This document shows, one piece after another, positions 16,833 through 25,223 of a stretch of 64,000 nt of DNA. The DNA comes from Thermodesulfobacteriota bacterium. Its GTDB lineage: Bacteria > Desulfobacterota_D > UBA1144 > Nemesobacterales > CSP1-2. Made by a program: the position numbers and the translations under genes. The stretch's first letter is position 1. Each line of letters opens with the position of its first letter. Location: NCBI GenBank assembly GCA_035559815.1, contig DATMAT010000020.1, forward strand, positions 1-64,000. The letters run 5' to 3'. The notes beneath the pieces are model-generated. The model was not told the DNA's origin. It worked only from the letters and a program-made list of their open reading frames with translations, and ran no database searches.

Positions 16833-17690
16833 ATGAAAACTGTCGGAGTGATAGGTGGCAGCGGCCTTTATGAAATGGAGGGGTTGACCGATCTTCGTTC
16901 TATTAAGGTGGAGACGCCTTGGGGAAGTCCCTCCGATGATCTAATGGAGGGAAAGCTGGGCGATACCAAAATGGTTTTTCTACCCAGACACGGGCGTGGT
17001 CATAAAATAATGCCTTCAGAGGTGAATTACCGGGCGAACATTTATGCCATGAAAAAGCTCGGTGTCAGTTGGATAATTTCAGTCAGTGCGGTGGGCAGTA
17101 TGAGGGAGGAAATTGCTCCCGGTCATGTGGTCATCCCTTCACAGTTTTTCGACCAAACCAAGGGAAGGATATCCACTTTTTTTGGTGATGGTATCGTAGC
17201 TCATGTCTCCATGGCTGACCCGGTTTGTCCCCGTCTTTCCCAGGCTCTCTACACGGCGGCAAGAGACCTAGGGGCAACTGCGCACCGGGGTGGGGTCTAC
17301 ATCTGTATCGAGGGTCCCCAGTTCTCGTCGAGAGCGGAGAGCAACATATACAGGAAGTGGGGAGTTGATGTTATTGGTATGACCAACATGCCTGAAGCAA
17401 AGCTTGCACGCGAAGCGGAGATTTGCTATGCTACACTGGCACTCTCCACCGACTACGACTGCTGGCACGAAGCTCATGCAGATGTCACCGTGGAGGATAT
17501 CATCGAGACGCTCACCAAGAACGTGAAGCTGGCTAGGCGGGTCATAAAAGCGGTCGTTTCGATGATCCCGGGAAGGGAAGACTGTCCCTGTCCTGATGCG
17601 CTCAAGAATGCGATTATCACGCCAAAGGAGGCAATAACCGAGGAGGCAAAGAGAAGATTGGACATAATAGTCGAGAGGTATATTAAATGA
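16833..17690 (+). CDS. mtnP: S-methyl-5'-thioadenosine phosphorylase
   Basis: The enzyme phosphorolyses methylthioadenosine, the by-product of polyamine or ethylene-type SAM chemistry, to adenine and methylthioribose-1-phosphate. Diagnostic stretches are VIGGSGLYEMEG at the N-terminus, FLPRHGRGHKIMPSEVNYRAN (phosphate site), and EGPQFSSRAESNIYRKWG with VIGMTNMPEAKLAREAE (base and ribose pocket). These favour MTAP over purine nucleoside phosphorylase. The ATG at 16833 (285 aa) has AGAGG five bases upstream, so I prefer it over the GTG six bases earlier. Its last codons overlap the next gene by 4 bp (ATGA). Confidence 0.93.
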   Translation: MKTVGVIGGSGLYEMEGLTDLRSIKVETPWGSPSDDLMEGKLGDTKMVFLPRHGRGHKIMPSEVNYRANIYAMKKLGVSWIISVSAVGSMREEIAPGHVVIPSQFFDQTKGRISTFFGDGIVAHVSMADPVCPRLSQALYTAARDLGATAHRGGVYICIEGPQFSSRAESNIYRKWGVDVIGMTNMPEAKLAREAEICYATLALSTDYDCWHEAHADVTVEDIIETLTKNVKLARRVIKAVVSMIPGREDCPCPDALKNAIITPKEAITEEAKRRLDIIVERYIK

Positions 17691-18589
17691 GCGTTTTGGT
17701 AGTAGGGTCAATGGCCTTAGATACCGTGGAGACCCCGTTTGGACGGGTTGAGGACGTACTGGGCGGCTCTGCTTCTTATTTCTCTCTTGCGGCGAGCTTA
17801 TTCACCGAAGTCAAGGTTGTAGCGGTAGTGGGTGAAGATTTCCCGGATGCGTACATTCGACTTTTCCAATCCAAGGGAATCGAGTTGAGCGGGGTTCAGA
17901 AGACCTCCGGAAAAACATTCCGGTGGCACGGACGGTACGGATACGACTTGGGAGACCCGGATACGTTGGGCACGTATCTCAACGTCTTCGAAAATTTCGA
18001 CCCCAAATTGCCGGAGGACTACCGGGAGGTGGACTATGTCTTCCTGGCAAATATAGACCCTGAGCTCCAACTCAAAGTCCTCAAACAGGTCCAGAAGCCC
18101 AAACTGGTTGCCTGTGATACCATGAACTACTGGATAGAAAATAAGCCCGCTGAGTTGAAGGAAGTGCTCAGGCATGTTCACATGCTTATAATAAATGATT
18201 CGGAGGTCCGGGCATTGGCCAATGAACCGAAGATAATAAAAGCGGCCAGGGAGGTGCTGGATATGGGGCCCGCGGTTCTCATCGTGAAAAGAGGGGAATA
18301 TGGAGCGTTAATGTTCTCCAAAGACGGGATATTCTGGGCTCCCAGTTATCCTCTGGAAGAGGTCGTTGACCCAACCGGGGCTGGTGATACCTTCGCCGGC
18401 GGGTTTTTGGGATATGTTTCCAGCCAGGATACCTCTGATTTAACCGAGTTTAAGAAGGCGGTTGTTTACGGGAGTGTTATTGCTTCATACACGGTAGAGG
18501 ATTATAGTGTAAGCAGATTGACCTTTTTGGAAAAAGACGATGTAAGCACAAGGTTTAGGGCCTTCATGAAGCTTTCTAATCTTGACTGA
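17687..18589 (+). CDS. PfkB-family sugar/nucleoside kinase
   Basis: This 300-residue ribokinase-fold enzyme has GGSASYFSLAAS near the N-terminus and the catalytic DPTGAGDTFAGG motif with Asp234 as general base. It overlaps mtnP by 4 bp and is probably translated from the same message. That suggests the substrate is related to MTA salvage (for example adenosine, or ribose derived from it), but PfkB substrates cannot be read from sequence. The N-terminal LGG-type substrate lid and the RWHGRYGYDLGD block resemble a subgroup of adenosine/inosine-like kinases found next to mtnP in several uncultured lineages. Confidence 0.85.
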   Translation: MSVLVVGSMALDTVETPFGRVEDVLGGSASYFSLAASLFTEVKVVAVVGEDFPDAYIRLFQSKGIELSGVQKTSGKTFRWHGRYGYDLGDPDTLGTYLNVFENFDPKLPEDYREVDYVFLANIDPELQLKVLKQVQKPKLVACDTMNYWIENKPAELKEVLRHVHMLIINDSEVRALANEPKIIKAAREVLDMGPAVLIVKRGEYGALMFSKDGIFWAPSYPLEEVVDPTGAGDTFAGGFLGYVSSQDTSDLTEFKKAVVYGSVIASYTVEDYSVSRLTFLEKDDVSTRFRAFMKLSNLD

Positions 18590-18590
18590 T

Positions 18591-19355
18591 ATGAGAATAT
18601 TGATTTTTTTACTGGGAATCTCGTTTTTGATTTCTTCCTGTGGTGGCAGGAGGGTTGAAGAAAGACGGGAGGAGACATTGTTGAGCGACCAAAAGGCCTT
18701 GGCGGTGGCCTCTCTTCGTCGAGGAAACTTACAACAGGCTGTTACGGATATAAATAAAGCGGAGGAGATGAATAAGAACGACCCCGATGTTCATCTAATA
18801 AAAGGACTAATCTATTTTGCCCTGAAGGATTATGCCCAGGCGGAAGCTTCTTATAAGGAGGCCATAGAACTTAAGCCCTCTTATTCCGAGGCTAGGTTAA
18901 ATCTATGCAATTTGTATTTTACCCTCAGCAACCTGGATGGGGCAATCGAGCAATGCTCTAAAGCGGCGTCTGACCCGGTTTATAAATCGAGGGTCAATGC
19001 TCTCACCCTTTTGGGAACGGTATATTTCAGAAAAGGGGATGTTGATAAAGCTAAGAATTACTATGACCAGGCGCTTCAGATTAATCCGGCATTCGTTTAT
19101 ACTCATAACGAGCTGGGAAAGCTGTATATGGCCACCGGAAAAGAAGAAGAAGCAATAAAGGAATTCAAAATAGCCGTTGACGGCTTTAACCTATACGATG
19201 AAGCTTATTACAACTTGGGTCTGGCCTATCTAAAGGTGGGGAAAACGGCGGATGCTTGTCTATCCTTCAGCCGCGTCGTGGAGATTTCCCCTAACAGCGT
19301 CCTAGGATTAAATTCTAAAAGTTATTTATCTACTGTATGTAATAAACAAAGTTAA
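18591..19355 (+). CDS. TPR-repeat lipoprotein, PilW/PilF-like
   Basis: The protein has a lipoprotein signal at residues 1-18 (ILIFLLGISFLISSC), with Cys17 as lipidation site, then five or six TPR units (for example PDVHLIKGLIYFALKDYAQ, NALTLLGTVYFRKGDVDKA, AFVYTHNELGKLYMATG). It is expected on the inner face of the outer membrane as a scaffold. PilW/PilF-type TPR lipoproteins assemble type IV pilus secretins, but no pilus gene is nearby, so that role is only suggestive. I start at ATG 18591 because it begins the signal peptide. The upstream TTG would overlap the kinase gene. Confidence 0.8.
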   Translation: MRILIFLLGISFLISSCGGRRVEERREETLLSDQKALAVASLRRGNLQQAVTDINKAEEMNKNDPDVHLIKGLIYFALKDYAQAEASYKEAIELKPSYSEARLNLCNLYFTLSNLDGAIEQCSKAASDPVYKSRVNALTLLGTVYFRKGDVDKAKNYYDQALQINPAFVYTHNELGKLYMATGKEEEAIKEFKIAVDGFNLYDEAYYNLGLAYLKVGKTADACLSFSRVVEISPNSVLGLNSKSYLSTVCNKQS

Positions 19356-19375
19356 ATCCAATAGGAGGTGAACAT

Positions 19376-19669
19376 ATGGCTCAGAATACTCAGCGGGAAA
19401 AGAAAAAGGGTTTTATGGATTTCCTTGGCAGCCAGAAGTGGATCACAGATCTAGAGAAGAGATTCGAGAAGCAGCTCAAAGTGGCCCGGGATTCTTTCGA
19501 TAAAAATTTGGAGAAGGCCAGAAAGGGGCTCAATATCACCACCAAAAAGGACCTGAGCGCAATTAATGCGAAGATTAAGGCCTTAGAAAAGAGGATTGAG
19601 AAACTAGAAGGAGTAAAGAAGACCAGGCCTTCAAGGTCTAAAGCTTCCGGATATAAACAGCCGTCTTAA
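19376..19669 (+). CDS. Small basic coiled-coil protein
   Basis: The 97-residue protein is a predicted long helix (KWITDLEKRFEKQLKVARDS... and LSAINAKIKALEKRIEKLE) with heptads and a Lys/Arg/Ser-rich tail. This resembles the oligomerisation segment of phasin or polyhydroxyalkanoate granule-associated proteins, without enough sequence for assignment. AGGAGGTGAACAT precedes the ATG. It ends 3 bp into hldE, which is convergent. Confidence 0.65.
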   Translation: MAQNTQREKKKGFMDFLGSQKWITDLEKRFEKQLKVARDSFDKNLEKARKGLNITTKKDLSAINAKIKALEKRIEKLEGVKKTRPSRSKASGYKQPS

Positions 19670-21123
19670 TTTCGTTTTCGTATTCTATCTACTAATAGTG
19701 AGGTGGAAACTCCTTCTACCAGGGGTACGATGGATACCCGGCCGCCATAGCCTTCTACCACATCTCTTCCTACAACCTCCTCCGGGGAATAATCTCCTCC
19801 CTTCACCAGCACATCGGGTTTTATTAACCTAATCAGTTCAAGCGGGGTATCCTCCGAGAATACGACCACATAATCTACACAATCTATAGCCGCCACGATG
19901 TTCGCTCTTTCGCTTTCCGGGATATAGGGTCTCCCATCTCCCTTTATTCTCCTCACCGAATCCTGGCTATTGATCCCGACGATAAGCACATCGCCTAGTT
20001 CTTTAGCTTGTCTCAGGAGTGCTAAATGCCCGGCGTGAAAAAGGTCAAAGCAACCGTTCGTAAAGACGATCTTCTTCCCCTCTGCTTTATGCTTGGAAAT
20101 AGCGTTCAAAAGCAGGCCTATCTTGAGCAGCTTTCCTTTGGTTCTCTGATTATTTTCTTTATAACTGTTTATTAACTCCTCCCTGGTGACGGTGGCGGCT
20201 CCGATACGGCCGACCACTATTCCCGCCGCCCTATTAGCTATCTTGACCGAGTCTTCCCAGGATTTGGATTTAATGAAGGCGAGTGTAAATGTGCTCACAA
20301 CCGTGTCGCCCGCACCAGTGACATCATATATTTCCCGGGCGTCAGAAGAAATCGTTTTTAACTCTTTGTCTTCCCTGACGTAGTAGCTTATTCCGTTCTT
20401 TCCCCTGGTGATTAAAACGCCCTGGGCTTCGGTTTGCTGAATCAGAATCTGGGCCGCTCTTTGAAGGCTTTCTTCATCTTCGATTTGGAACCCGCATACC
20501 TCTTCTGCTTCCCTCTGGTTGGGGGTAATGGCATCGGCTCCCCGATATCTGGTGAAGTCCTTTCCCTTTGGGTCGATACAAATGAAGATGCCCTTCTCCT
20601 TTGCCATTTGGATTATACTGGTTGATAAGTCTCTACTGACTAGCCCTTTTGCGTAGTCGGAGATTATTATTCCGTCTGGCGGATTTTCCCCAAGCGATTG
20701 AATGATAGCTTCTAAAATCCGGTCTTCAACCTGACCGGAGATATAGCAAGTCACCTCTCTGTCCATTCTAATGACCTGTTGATTTCCGGCAATGAGCCTC
20801 GTTTTAGTGGTTGTCGGCCTCTTCGGGTCCAGGATAAGCCCCTTCGACCCTATTTCGAGACGCTGCAGAAGCTCCAGTAATTTTTCTCCTTCGGGGTCAT
20901 CTCCTATCACTCCATAGATTTCCACCGAAGCGCCCAGGCTTTTTAAATTGTTTGCCACATTCGCTGCCCCTCCCGGAGAAGATTCTTCCCGGTAGATTGT
21001 TAGTACCTGCACGGGTGCCTCTGGTGATATCCTCTTCACTTCTCCAAAGACGTAACGGTCGAGCATAACATCGCCTACGACCATTATCTTGAGCGCCGAA
21101 AAATCTTTAATTATTGATGCCAT
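19666..21123 (-). CDS. hldE: Bifunctional heptose-7-phosphate kinase/adenylyltransferase HldE
   Basis: Residues 1-320 form a ribokinase-type kinase (VVGDVMLDRYVFGEVKRISPEAP, GGAANVANNLKSLGA, DVTGAGDTVVSTF) that phosphorylates heptose-7-phosphate at C1. Residues about 345-485 form a nucleotidyltransferase (IVFTNGCFDLFHAGHL) that attaches AMP to give ADP-heptose. The product is the precursor of lipopolysaccharide inner core, which indicates an outer membrane. The 485-residue length is that of the E. coli fused enzyme. It is preceded by a consensus-like promoter and convergent with the coiled-coil gene. Confidence 0.95.
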   Translation of the reverse strand: MASIIKDFSALKIMVVGDVMLDRYVFGEVKRISPEAPVQVLTIYREESSPGGAANVANNLKSLGASVEIYGVIGDDPEGEKLLELLQRLEIGSKGLILDPKRPTTTKTRLIAGNQQVIRMDREVTCYISGQVEDRILEAIIQSLGENPPDGIIISDYAKGLVSRDLSTSIIQMAKEKGIFICIDPKGKDFTRYRGADAITPNQREAEEVCGFQIEDEESLQRAAQILIQQTEAQGVLITRGKNGISYYVREDKELKTISSDAREIYDVTGAGDTVVSTFTLAFIKSKSWEDSVKIANRAAGIVVGRIGAATVTREELINSYKENNQRTKGKLLKIGLLLNAISKHKAEGKKIVFTNGCFDLFHAGHLALLRQAKELGDVLIVGINSQDSVRRIKGDGRPYIPESERANIVAAIDCVDYVVVFSEDTPLELIRLIKPDVLVKGGDYSPEEVVGRDVVEGYGGRVSIVPLVEGVSTSLLVDRIRKRN

Positions 21124-21168
21124 GTATCTTGATGTCCTTAACGGTCTCGGTCAGTTCAATCGGTACTT

Positions 21169-21197
21169 ATTATAATAAAGTTGTTCGAGGGTGTAAA
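21169..21197 (-). promoter_or_regulatory. Promoter of hldE
   Basis: On the minus strand TTTACA (21197-21192), a 17-bp spacer and TATAAT (21174-21169) point towards hldE, 45 bp downstream. The -10 overlaps a plus-strand TATAAT (21171-21176) that could serve the divergent PHP gene, so the two may be mutually exclusive. Confidence 0.65.
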
Positions 21198-21217
21198 TCA
21201 CAGTAGACTTAAGACTC

Positions 21218-21955
21218 ATGGAAAGGGATACTTACCAGGAAATAGTGGATATTCACTGCCACTTCCTTCCTAATGTAGACGACGGCCCTAACACCTGGGA
21301 GGAAAGTCTGGAGATGGCCAGAATAGCTTATCAGGACGGTATCAGGGTTGCGGTGACAACACCACACTTTATCCAAGGAACAAGATGGGAGCCCGATTCG
21401 GCGGTAATAAGAGATAAAGTTGAAGAATTAAATCGAAAACTCAGGGCAAATGAAATACCCCTTACCGTTTTGCCGGGGATGGAAATCGGGATTTCGGAAA
21501 ATTTGCCCGAACTTCTCTCTGCGGGCCGGATTCTGCCCCTGGGGGAGAGTAATTTTATCCTGCTGGAAATACCGTTTATCTCTTTACCCTACGGAATCGA
21601 GGAGATAATATTCAACCTTAAGACCGTGGGGGTTTCGCCAATCCTAGCCCATCCGGAAAGGAATAAGGAGATTCAAAAGAGTCCAAGCCGGGTGAAGGAG
21701 CTAGTCAGTGCCGGGGCTTTTGTCCAGGTTACAGCGGGGAGCGCCTGTGGATATTTCGGGGACAGCGCCAGACGTTGTCTATTCGACCTGGCCAAACAAG
21801 GAGTGATACACGCCGTAGCCTCCGATGCCCATAACTCCCATAATAGGCCTCCACTGGTAACGGAGGGTTTACAGGTTTTAGAAGACATTATCGGTATAGA
21901 TGAGGTTAAGGTACTAATCAGTAATGCCAAAAGGTTTATAAGAAATGGGTCGTAA
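21218..21955 (+). CDS. CpsB/YwqE-type PHP-domain tyrosine phosphatase
   Basis: The 245-residue protein has the PHP metal-binding motif DIHCHFLPNVDDGP (residues 11-24), then TTPHF, PGMEI, LAHPERN and a C-terminal SDAHN motif. Three-metal PHP phosphatases of this family dephosphorylate bacterial tyrosine kinases that control capsule and exopolysaccharide export. The partner kinase is not in the window. The gene is divergent from hldE and shares its promoter region, consistent with a surface-polysaccharide theme. Confidence 0.87.
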   Translation: MERDTYQEIVDIHCHFLPNVDDGPNTWEESLEMARIAYQDGIRVAVTTPHFIQGTRWEPDSAVIRDKVEELNRKLRANEIPLTVLPGMEIGISENLPELLSAGRILPLGESNFILLEIPFISLPYGIEEIIFNLKTVGVSPILAHPERNKEIQKSPSRVKELVSAGAFVQVTAGSACGYFGDSARRCLFDLAKQGVIHAVASDAHNSHNRPPLVTEGLQVLEDIIGIDEVKVLISNAKRFIRNGS

Positions 21956-21992
21956 TCTTATAAATTGTGGCTGCGGGCGGGTGGAATGAAAG

Positions 21993-22289
21993 TTACTTTT
22001 TCTCGGATTGGACATCTTTAACGTACTTCATCCTCAGGTTGAACAGTACATCGTCGAGTAGTTTCTCTTCCTCACGGTCCAGGTTCCCTTTGGTTTTGCT
22101 CTTGATTATCTCTAGAATCTCGATGGTGTGTTTTGCCGCCGGCAGGTTCACGGTTCTCTCCTTGGATTGAGGGTCGGGAATGTCGCCTAAATGGATCAGG
22201 GCAGAGGCATTCAGGGAAAGGACAAAGGTGGAAAAATCCATCTTAAAAAGGCCGGCTTGCTCGGTGTCTTTCTTTATTTCTTCGCTCAT
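21993..22289 (-). CDS. DUF1844 protein
   Basis: This 98-residue protein matches the DUF1844 pattern: FSTFVLSLNASALIHLGD, then PDPQSKERTVNLPAAKHTIE, and a C-terminal helical block DREEEKLLDDVLFNLRMKY. The function is unknown. It lies 6 bp downstream of the MerR/CbpM-like gene and is probably the last cistron of the heat-shock operon that starts at hsp20. Confidence 0.82.
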   Translation of the reverse strand: MSEEIKKDTEQAGLFKMDFSTFVLSLNASALIHLGDIPDPQSKERTVNLPAAKHTIEILEIIKSKTKGNLDREEEKLLDDVLFNLRMKYVKDVQSEKK

Positions 22290-22295
22290 GGGGTT

Positions 22296-22598
22296 TCACC
22301 TCTTCTCTATTATGTTTTGGTCGACGTACTGTAGAAGTTTGTATAGAATCTCATCATTTTCTTTTTTCATAGCTAACATACGGTCGCTTATTTCCAGTAT
22401 GACTTCGATCCCGGCGAAATTTATTCCCATTTCTCTCAAGTCTTTGGCCAGAAAGAGCTTCCTCAAGTCCCGGTCAGTGTAAAAGGTACTGTCCTCTACC
22501 ACGATAGGAGATATGAGCTCCGTCTCCTCAAGCCTTTTTATGAAGCCGGGGCTTACGCCGACAATCTCTACCATTGACCTTAAAGAATAAAGTTTCAT
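22296..22598 (-). CDS. MerR/CbpM-like chaperone-modulator protein
   Basis: This 100-residue protein has an N-terminal helix-turn-helix of MerR type ([22 protein letters not shown]) and a C-terminal helical region ([20 protein letters not shown]) typical of HspR/CbpM. CbpM binds CbpA and blocks it; HspR-type proteins repress heat-shock genes. It overlaps the dnaJ-family gene by 4 bp (ATGA), so the two are made in equal amounts. I infer either direct inhibition of CbpA or repression of this operon. The candidate operator at 24073-24103 supports the second. Confidence 0.8.
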   Translation of the reverse strand: MKLYSLRSMVEIVGVSPGFIKRLEETELISPIVVEDSTFYTDRDLRKLFLAKDLREMGINFAGIEVILEISDRMLAMKKENDEILYKLLQYVDQNIIEKR

Positions 22599-23542
22599 TT
22601 CGTATATTTTTCCAGATGCGTTCTTGGATTATATGGAGCCGTCCTGGCCAGCTCTTCAAAAGACCTTTTCGCGTTTTCACTGACATGCTCAGGCATTACG
22701 ATTTTGACTACCACGTATTCGTCTCCTCTTTCCCTGCTCTTTATGTTTGGAACCCCCTTACCTTTAAGCCTAAGTTTGGTACCATTTTGCACGCCCGGTG
22801 GTATTGTTACGGTGGCGCTTCCATCTATGGTCGGAACGTTGATTTGTGCGCCGAGAACGGCTTCATAAAATGTAATAGGGACCTCTACATATATGTCGTC
22901 TTGCCTACGTATAAATATAGGGTGCGGTCTTACTTTCACCCGGAGGTATAGGTCTCCGCTGTTTCCCCTACCGCCGATCTCTCCTTTTCCGGCCACCCTA
23001 ATCCTAGAGCCGTCGTCAACCCCCGGTGGAATTTTTACGGAAATAGTCTCGGTGACCATCTTCCTGTCGGCGGTTTCTCTGCTGAGCTTGATGTCCCGGA
23101 CCCCGCCCTTGATAGCCGTCTCGAAGTCTATTTCAATCTCGTATTCGATATCACGGCTTCTTCTGGGCCTGCCGGTTGGTTCTCTGGCCCCGAATATCTC
23201 GCTGAAAATATCGTCTAGTCCGGAAAATCCTCCCATATCTCCAAAGCTGAATCTAAACCCGCCTTCCGGCGATCCTTCAGGCCAGGTCCAGGTTCTTTGA
23301 TTTGCCCATCCTGGCTGAAACCCGGCTGAGCCGTACGTATCATACATCCTTCTCTTGTCCTCTTTGGACAGGACATCGTATGCTTCCTGGATCTCCTTGA
23401 ATTTCTCCTCAGCTTCTTTGTTGCCAGGGTTTAAATCGGGGTGGTATCGTCTAGCCAGCTTGCGATAAGCCTTCTTTATATCCTCAGTCGTAGCATTTCT
23501 GGATACACCCAGTGTTTTGTAGTAATCCTTGTTTGTGGCCAT
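22595..23542 (-). CDS. cbpA: DnaJ-family co-chaperone CbpA type
   Basis: The 315-residue protein has a J domain with the HPD motif ([10 protein letters not shown]), a Gly/Phe-rich linker ([14 protein letters not shown]) and two C-terminal substrate-binding domains, without the cysteine-rich zinc finger. This is the type II/CbpA arrangement, which stimulates DnaK ATPase and delivers clients. The start is ATG at 23542, 48 bp after the hsp20 stop across a hairpin. No strong ribosome site precedes it, so translation could depend on that hairpin region. Confidence 0.9.
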   Translation of the reverse strand: MATNKDYYKTLGVSRNATTEDIKKAYRKLARRYHPDLNPGNKEAEEKFKEIQEAYDVLSKEDKRRMYDTYGSAGFQPGWANQRTWTWPEGSPEGGFRFSFGDMGGFSGLDDIFSEIFGAREPTGRPRRSRDIEYEIEIDFETAIKGGVRDIKLSRETADRKMVTETISVKIPPGVDDGSRIRVAGKGEIGGRGNSGDLYLRVKVRPHPIFIRRQDDIYVEVPITFYEAVLGAQINVPTIDGSATVTIPPGVQNGTKLRLKGKGVPNIKSRERGDEYVVVKIVMPEHVSENAKRSFEELARTAPYNPRTHLEKYTK

Positions 23543-23554
23543 ATTTTATTAAAA

Positions 23555-23582
23555 GCTACCCTGCCTGCCGGGGCAGGGTAGC
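23555..23582 (-). terminator. Intercistronic hairpin between hsp20 and cbpA
   Basis: Arms GCTACCCTGCC (23555-23565) and GGCAGGGTAGC (23572-23582) form an 11-bp GC-rich stem. Read on the minus strand the stem is followed by TTTTAATAAAAT. It resembles an intrinsic terminator with a broken T-run and lies inside the operon, so partial termination or RNA processing would give more Hsp20 than CbpA. Confidence 0.6.
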
Positions 23583-23590
23583 CTCAGTCA

Positions 23591-24046
23591 TTAGCTAACA
23601 TCGACCTTAATTTGTTTCGGTTTAGCCTCTTCCTTCTTGGGAAGAGTGAGCTCCAGGACACCGTCTTTATACTTGGCCTTAATCTTATCCGGGTCTACAT
23701 TCTGGGGAAGGGTGAAACTGCGAATGAATGTCCCATACGTACGCTCGACCCTTATGTAGTTATCTTTAGAGACCTGCTGCTCAAACTTCTTTTCTCCCTT
23801 GAGGGTCAGAGTGCTGTCCTTTACGTCTATTTGAATATCCTCTTTATTCATGCCGGGGAGGTCGGCTTTCACCACGAAGCTCTCGTCGGTCTCGTGTATA
23901 TCAACTGCTGGTACCCATGTTCCCCTCTCTAATTCCTCCTCCCCTTCTGGATGAAATGTCCTAAGCGTCTGGTCAAAAAGCCGGTTTATTCTGTCCTGAA
24001 GTGTACCAAAATCTTTCCACGGGTCTCTTACCATTAACCTTACCAT
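23591..24046 (-). CDS. Hsp20-family small heat-shock protein
   Basis: The 151-residue alpha-crystallin protein has the conserved ADLPGMNKEDIQIDVKD stretch, a TLKGEKK turn, the YGTFIRSFTLPQNVD block and the A-x-Y-K-D-G-V-L-E-L-T-L-P motif, followed by an IKV tail, which is the C-terminal anchor motif. It is an ATP-independent holdase. GGAGGTAGG lies 7 bp before the ATG. It is the first gene of the cbpA operon. Confidence 0.93.
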   Translation of the reverse strand: MVRLMVRDPWKDFGTLQDRINRLFDQTLRTFHPEGEEELERGTWVPAVDIHETDESFVVKADLPGMNKEDIQIDVKDSTLTLKGEKKFEQQVSKDNYIRVERTYGTFIRSFTLPQNVDPDKIKAKYKDGVLELTLPKKEEAKPKQIKVDVS

Positions 24047-24072
24047 TTTAACCTACCTCCTTTTTATATTTT

Positions 24073-24108
24073 TCATTCTAAAAATAGTCATCATATAGAA
24101 TGAGTCAA
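24073..24108 (-). promoter_or_regulatory. Promoter and inverted-repeat operator of the hsp20 operon
   Basis: TCATTCTA (24073-24080) and TAGAATGA (24096-24103) form an inverted repeat of two 8-bp arms with a 15-bp spacer. A minus-strand TTGACT (24108-24103) abuts the upstream arm, and TATTTT (24086-24081) is a plausible -10. The repeat therefore covers the RNA-polymerase spacer, as MerR-type and HspR-type regulators do. It is not the CIRCE or HAIR consensus. Confidence 0.5.
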
Positions 24109-24141
24109 GGCAGGTTTATCTAAAATTAGAAGTATTTAAAC

Positions 24142-25203
24142 TCAATGTCCAACAGATTCTTCTATGTTTTTTAGTATCTCCTCGGCTATTATCATGAATG
24201 CTTTGGCGGTGGGGCTGTCCGGGTTGGATATCACTATCGGGTTTCCTTCGTCTCCGCCCTTTCTAAGCTCCGGGTCGATAGGCACTTCTCCCAAAAAAGG
24301 CACGTTGAACTTCTCGGCCATTCTTCTCCCGCCGCCCCTGCTGAATATGTCGATTTCTTCTCCGCAGTGCGGACAGTTGAGGTAGCTCATATTCTCTATA
24401 ATTCCTAAAACCGGTACGTTAAGTTTCCTGAACATCTGCACTCCCCGCCTGACGTCGATCAGGGCTACATCCTGGGGTGTGGTGACGATTACCCCTCCGC
24501 TAAGCGGCGCTGTTTGAATGAGAGAGAGTTGGGCATCTCCGGTACCCGGTGGAAGGTCGACTATAAGGTAATCCGTCCCTGCCCATTCTACATCCTCTAT
24601 GAATTGTTTTACCGCACCGTGCACCATGGGTCCTCTCCAGATCACCGTATCATCCTCATTTATCAGAAACCCTATGGACATCAGCTTCAGCCCATGCTTT
24701 TTGAGGGGAATAATCTTCTGGTCGGGGGTGGACAAGGGCCTTTCATTTATCCCCATCATTATTGGGGTGCTCGGCCCCCAGATGTCAGCGTCCAGGAGAC
24801 CGACGTTATTTCGCATCTTAGAGATGGCTAGGGCAAGATTAACCGCTACCGTGGATTTCCCCACGCCGCCTTTCCCGCTAGCCACCGCTATGAAGTATTT
24901 TATATCTGGCAGCTTTGCCTTCTCTGCTGTTTTTGGCTGGCCGGGGGCGGCTTTAGGTTCTCTGGCCCCCACCCTTATATCCACCTCCGAAACCCCGGGG
25001 GATTCTAAAAGGGTTTTGCTGACCGAGTTTCTTATTTCCGATTCCACTTTCTCATCCGGCTTGGGAAGAAGGAGATGAACTCTAACCCTGGAACCCTCAA
25101 TCTCTATATCCTTCACCACCCCGAATGAGACTATGTCCCTGGTAAAACCGGGATACTTCACTTTTCTCAGGATGTTCCGTATCCCCTCTGGGTTTAATTC
25201 CAT
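24142..25203 (-). CDS. mrp: Mrp/ApbC-type iron-sulphur carrier ATPase
   Basis: This 353-residue protein has an N-terminal DUF59-like segment, a Gly-rich linker, then a P-loop ATPase: deviant Walker A GKGGVGKST, the DADIWGPS block, and DLPPGTGDAQL. The C-terminal CPHCGEE supplies the CxxC that binds a bridging cluster between monomers. It transfers Fe-S clusters to apo-proteins in the cytosol. The ATG has GGGAGG 5 bp upstream. SufT lies 20 bp upstream on the same strand, so cluster synthesis and delivery are coupled. Confidence 0.93.
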   Translation of the reverse strand: MELNPEGIRNILRKVKYPGFTRDIVSFGVVKDIEIEGSRVRVHLLLPKPDEKVESEIRNSVSKTLLESPGVSEVDIRVGAREPKAAPGQPKTAEKAKLPDIKYFIAVASGKGGVGKSTVAVNLALAISKMRNNVGLLDADIWGPSTPIMMGINERPLSTPDQKIIPLKKHGLKLMSIGFLINEDDTVIWRGPMVHGAVKQFIEDVEWAGTDYLIVDLPPGTGDAQLSLIQTAPLSGGVIVTTPQDVALIDVRRGVQMFRKLNVPVLGIIENMSYLNCPHCGEEIDIFSRGGGRRMAEKFNVPFLGEVPIDPELRKGGDEGNPIVISNPDSPTAKAFMIIAEEILKNIEESVGH

Positions 25204-25223
25204 TCATGCCTCCCGGTTGATAA

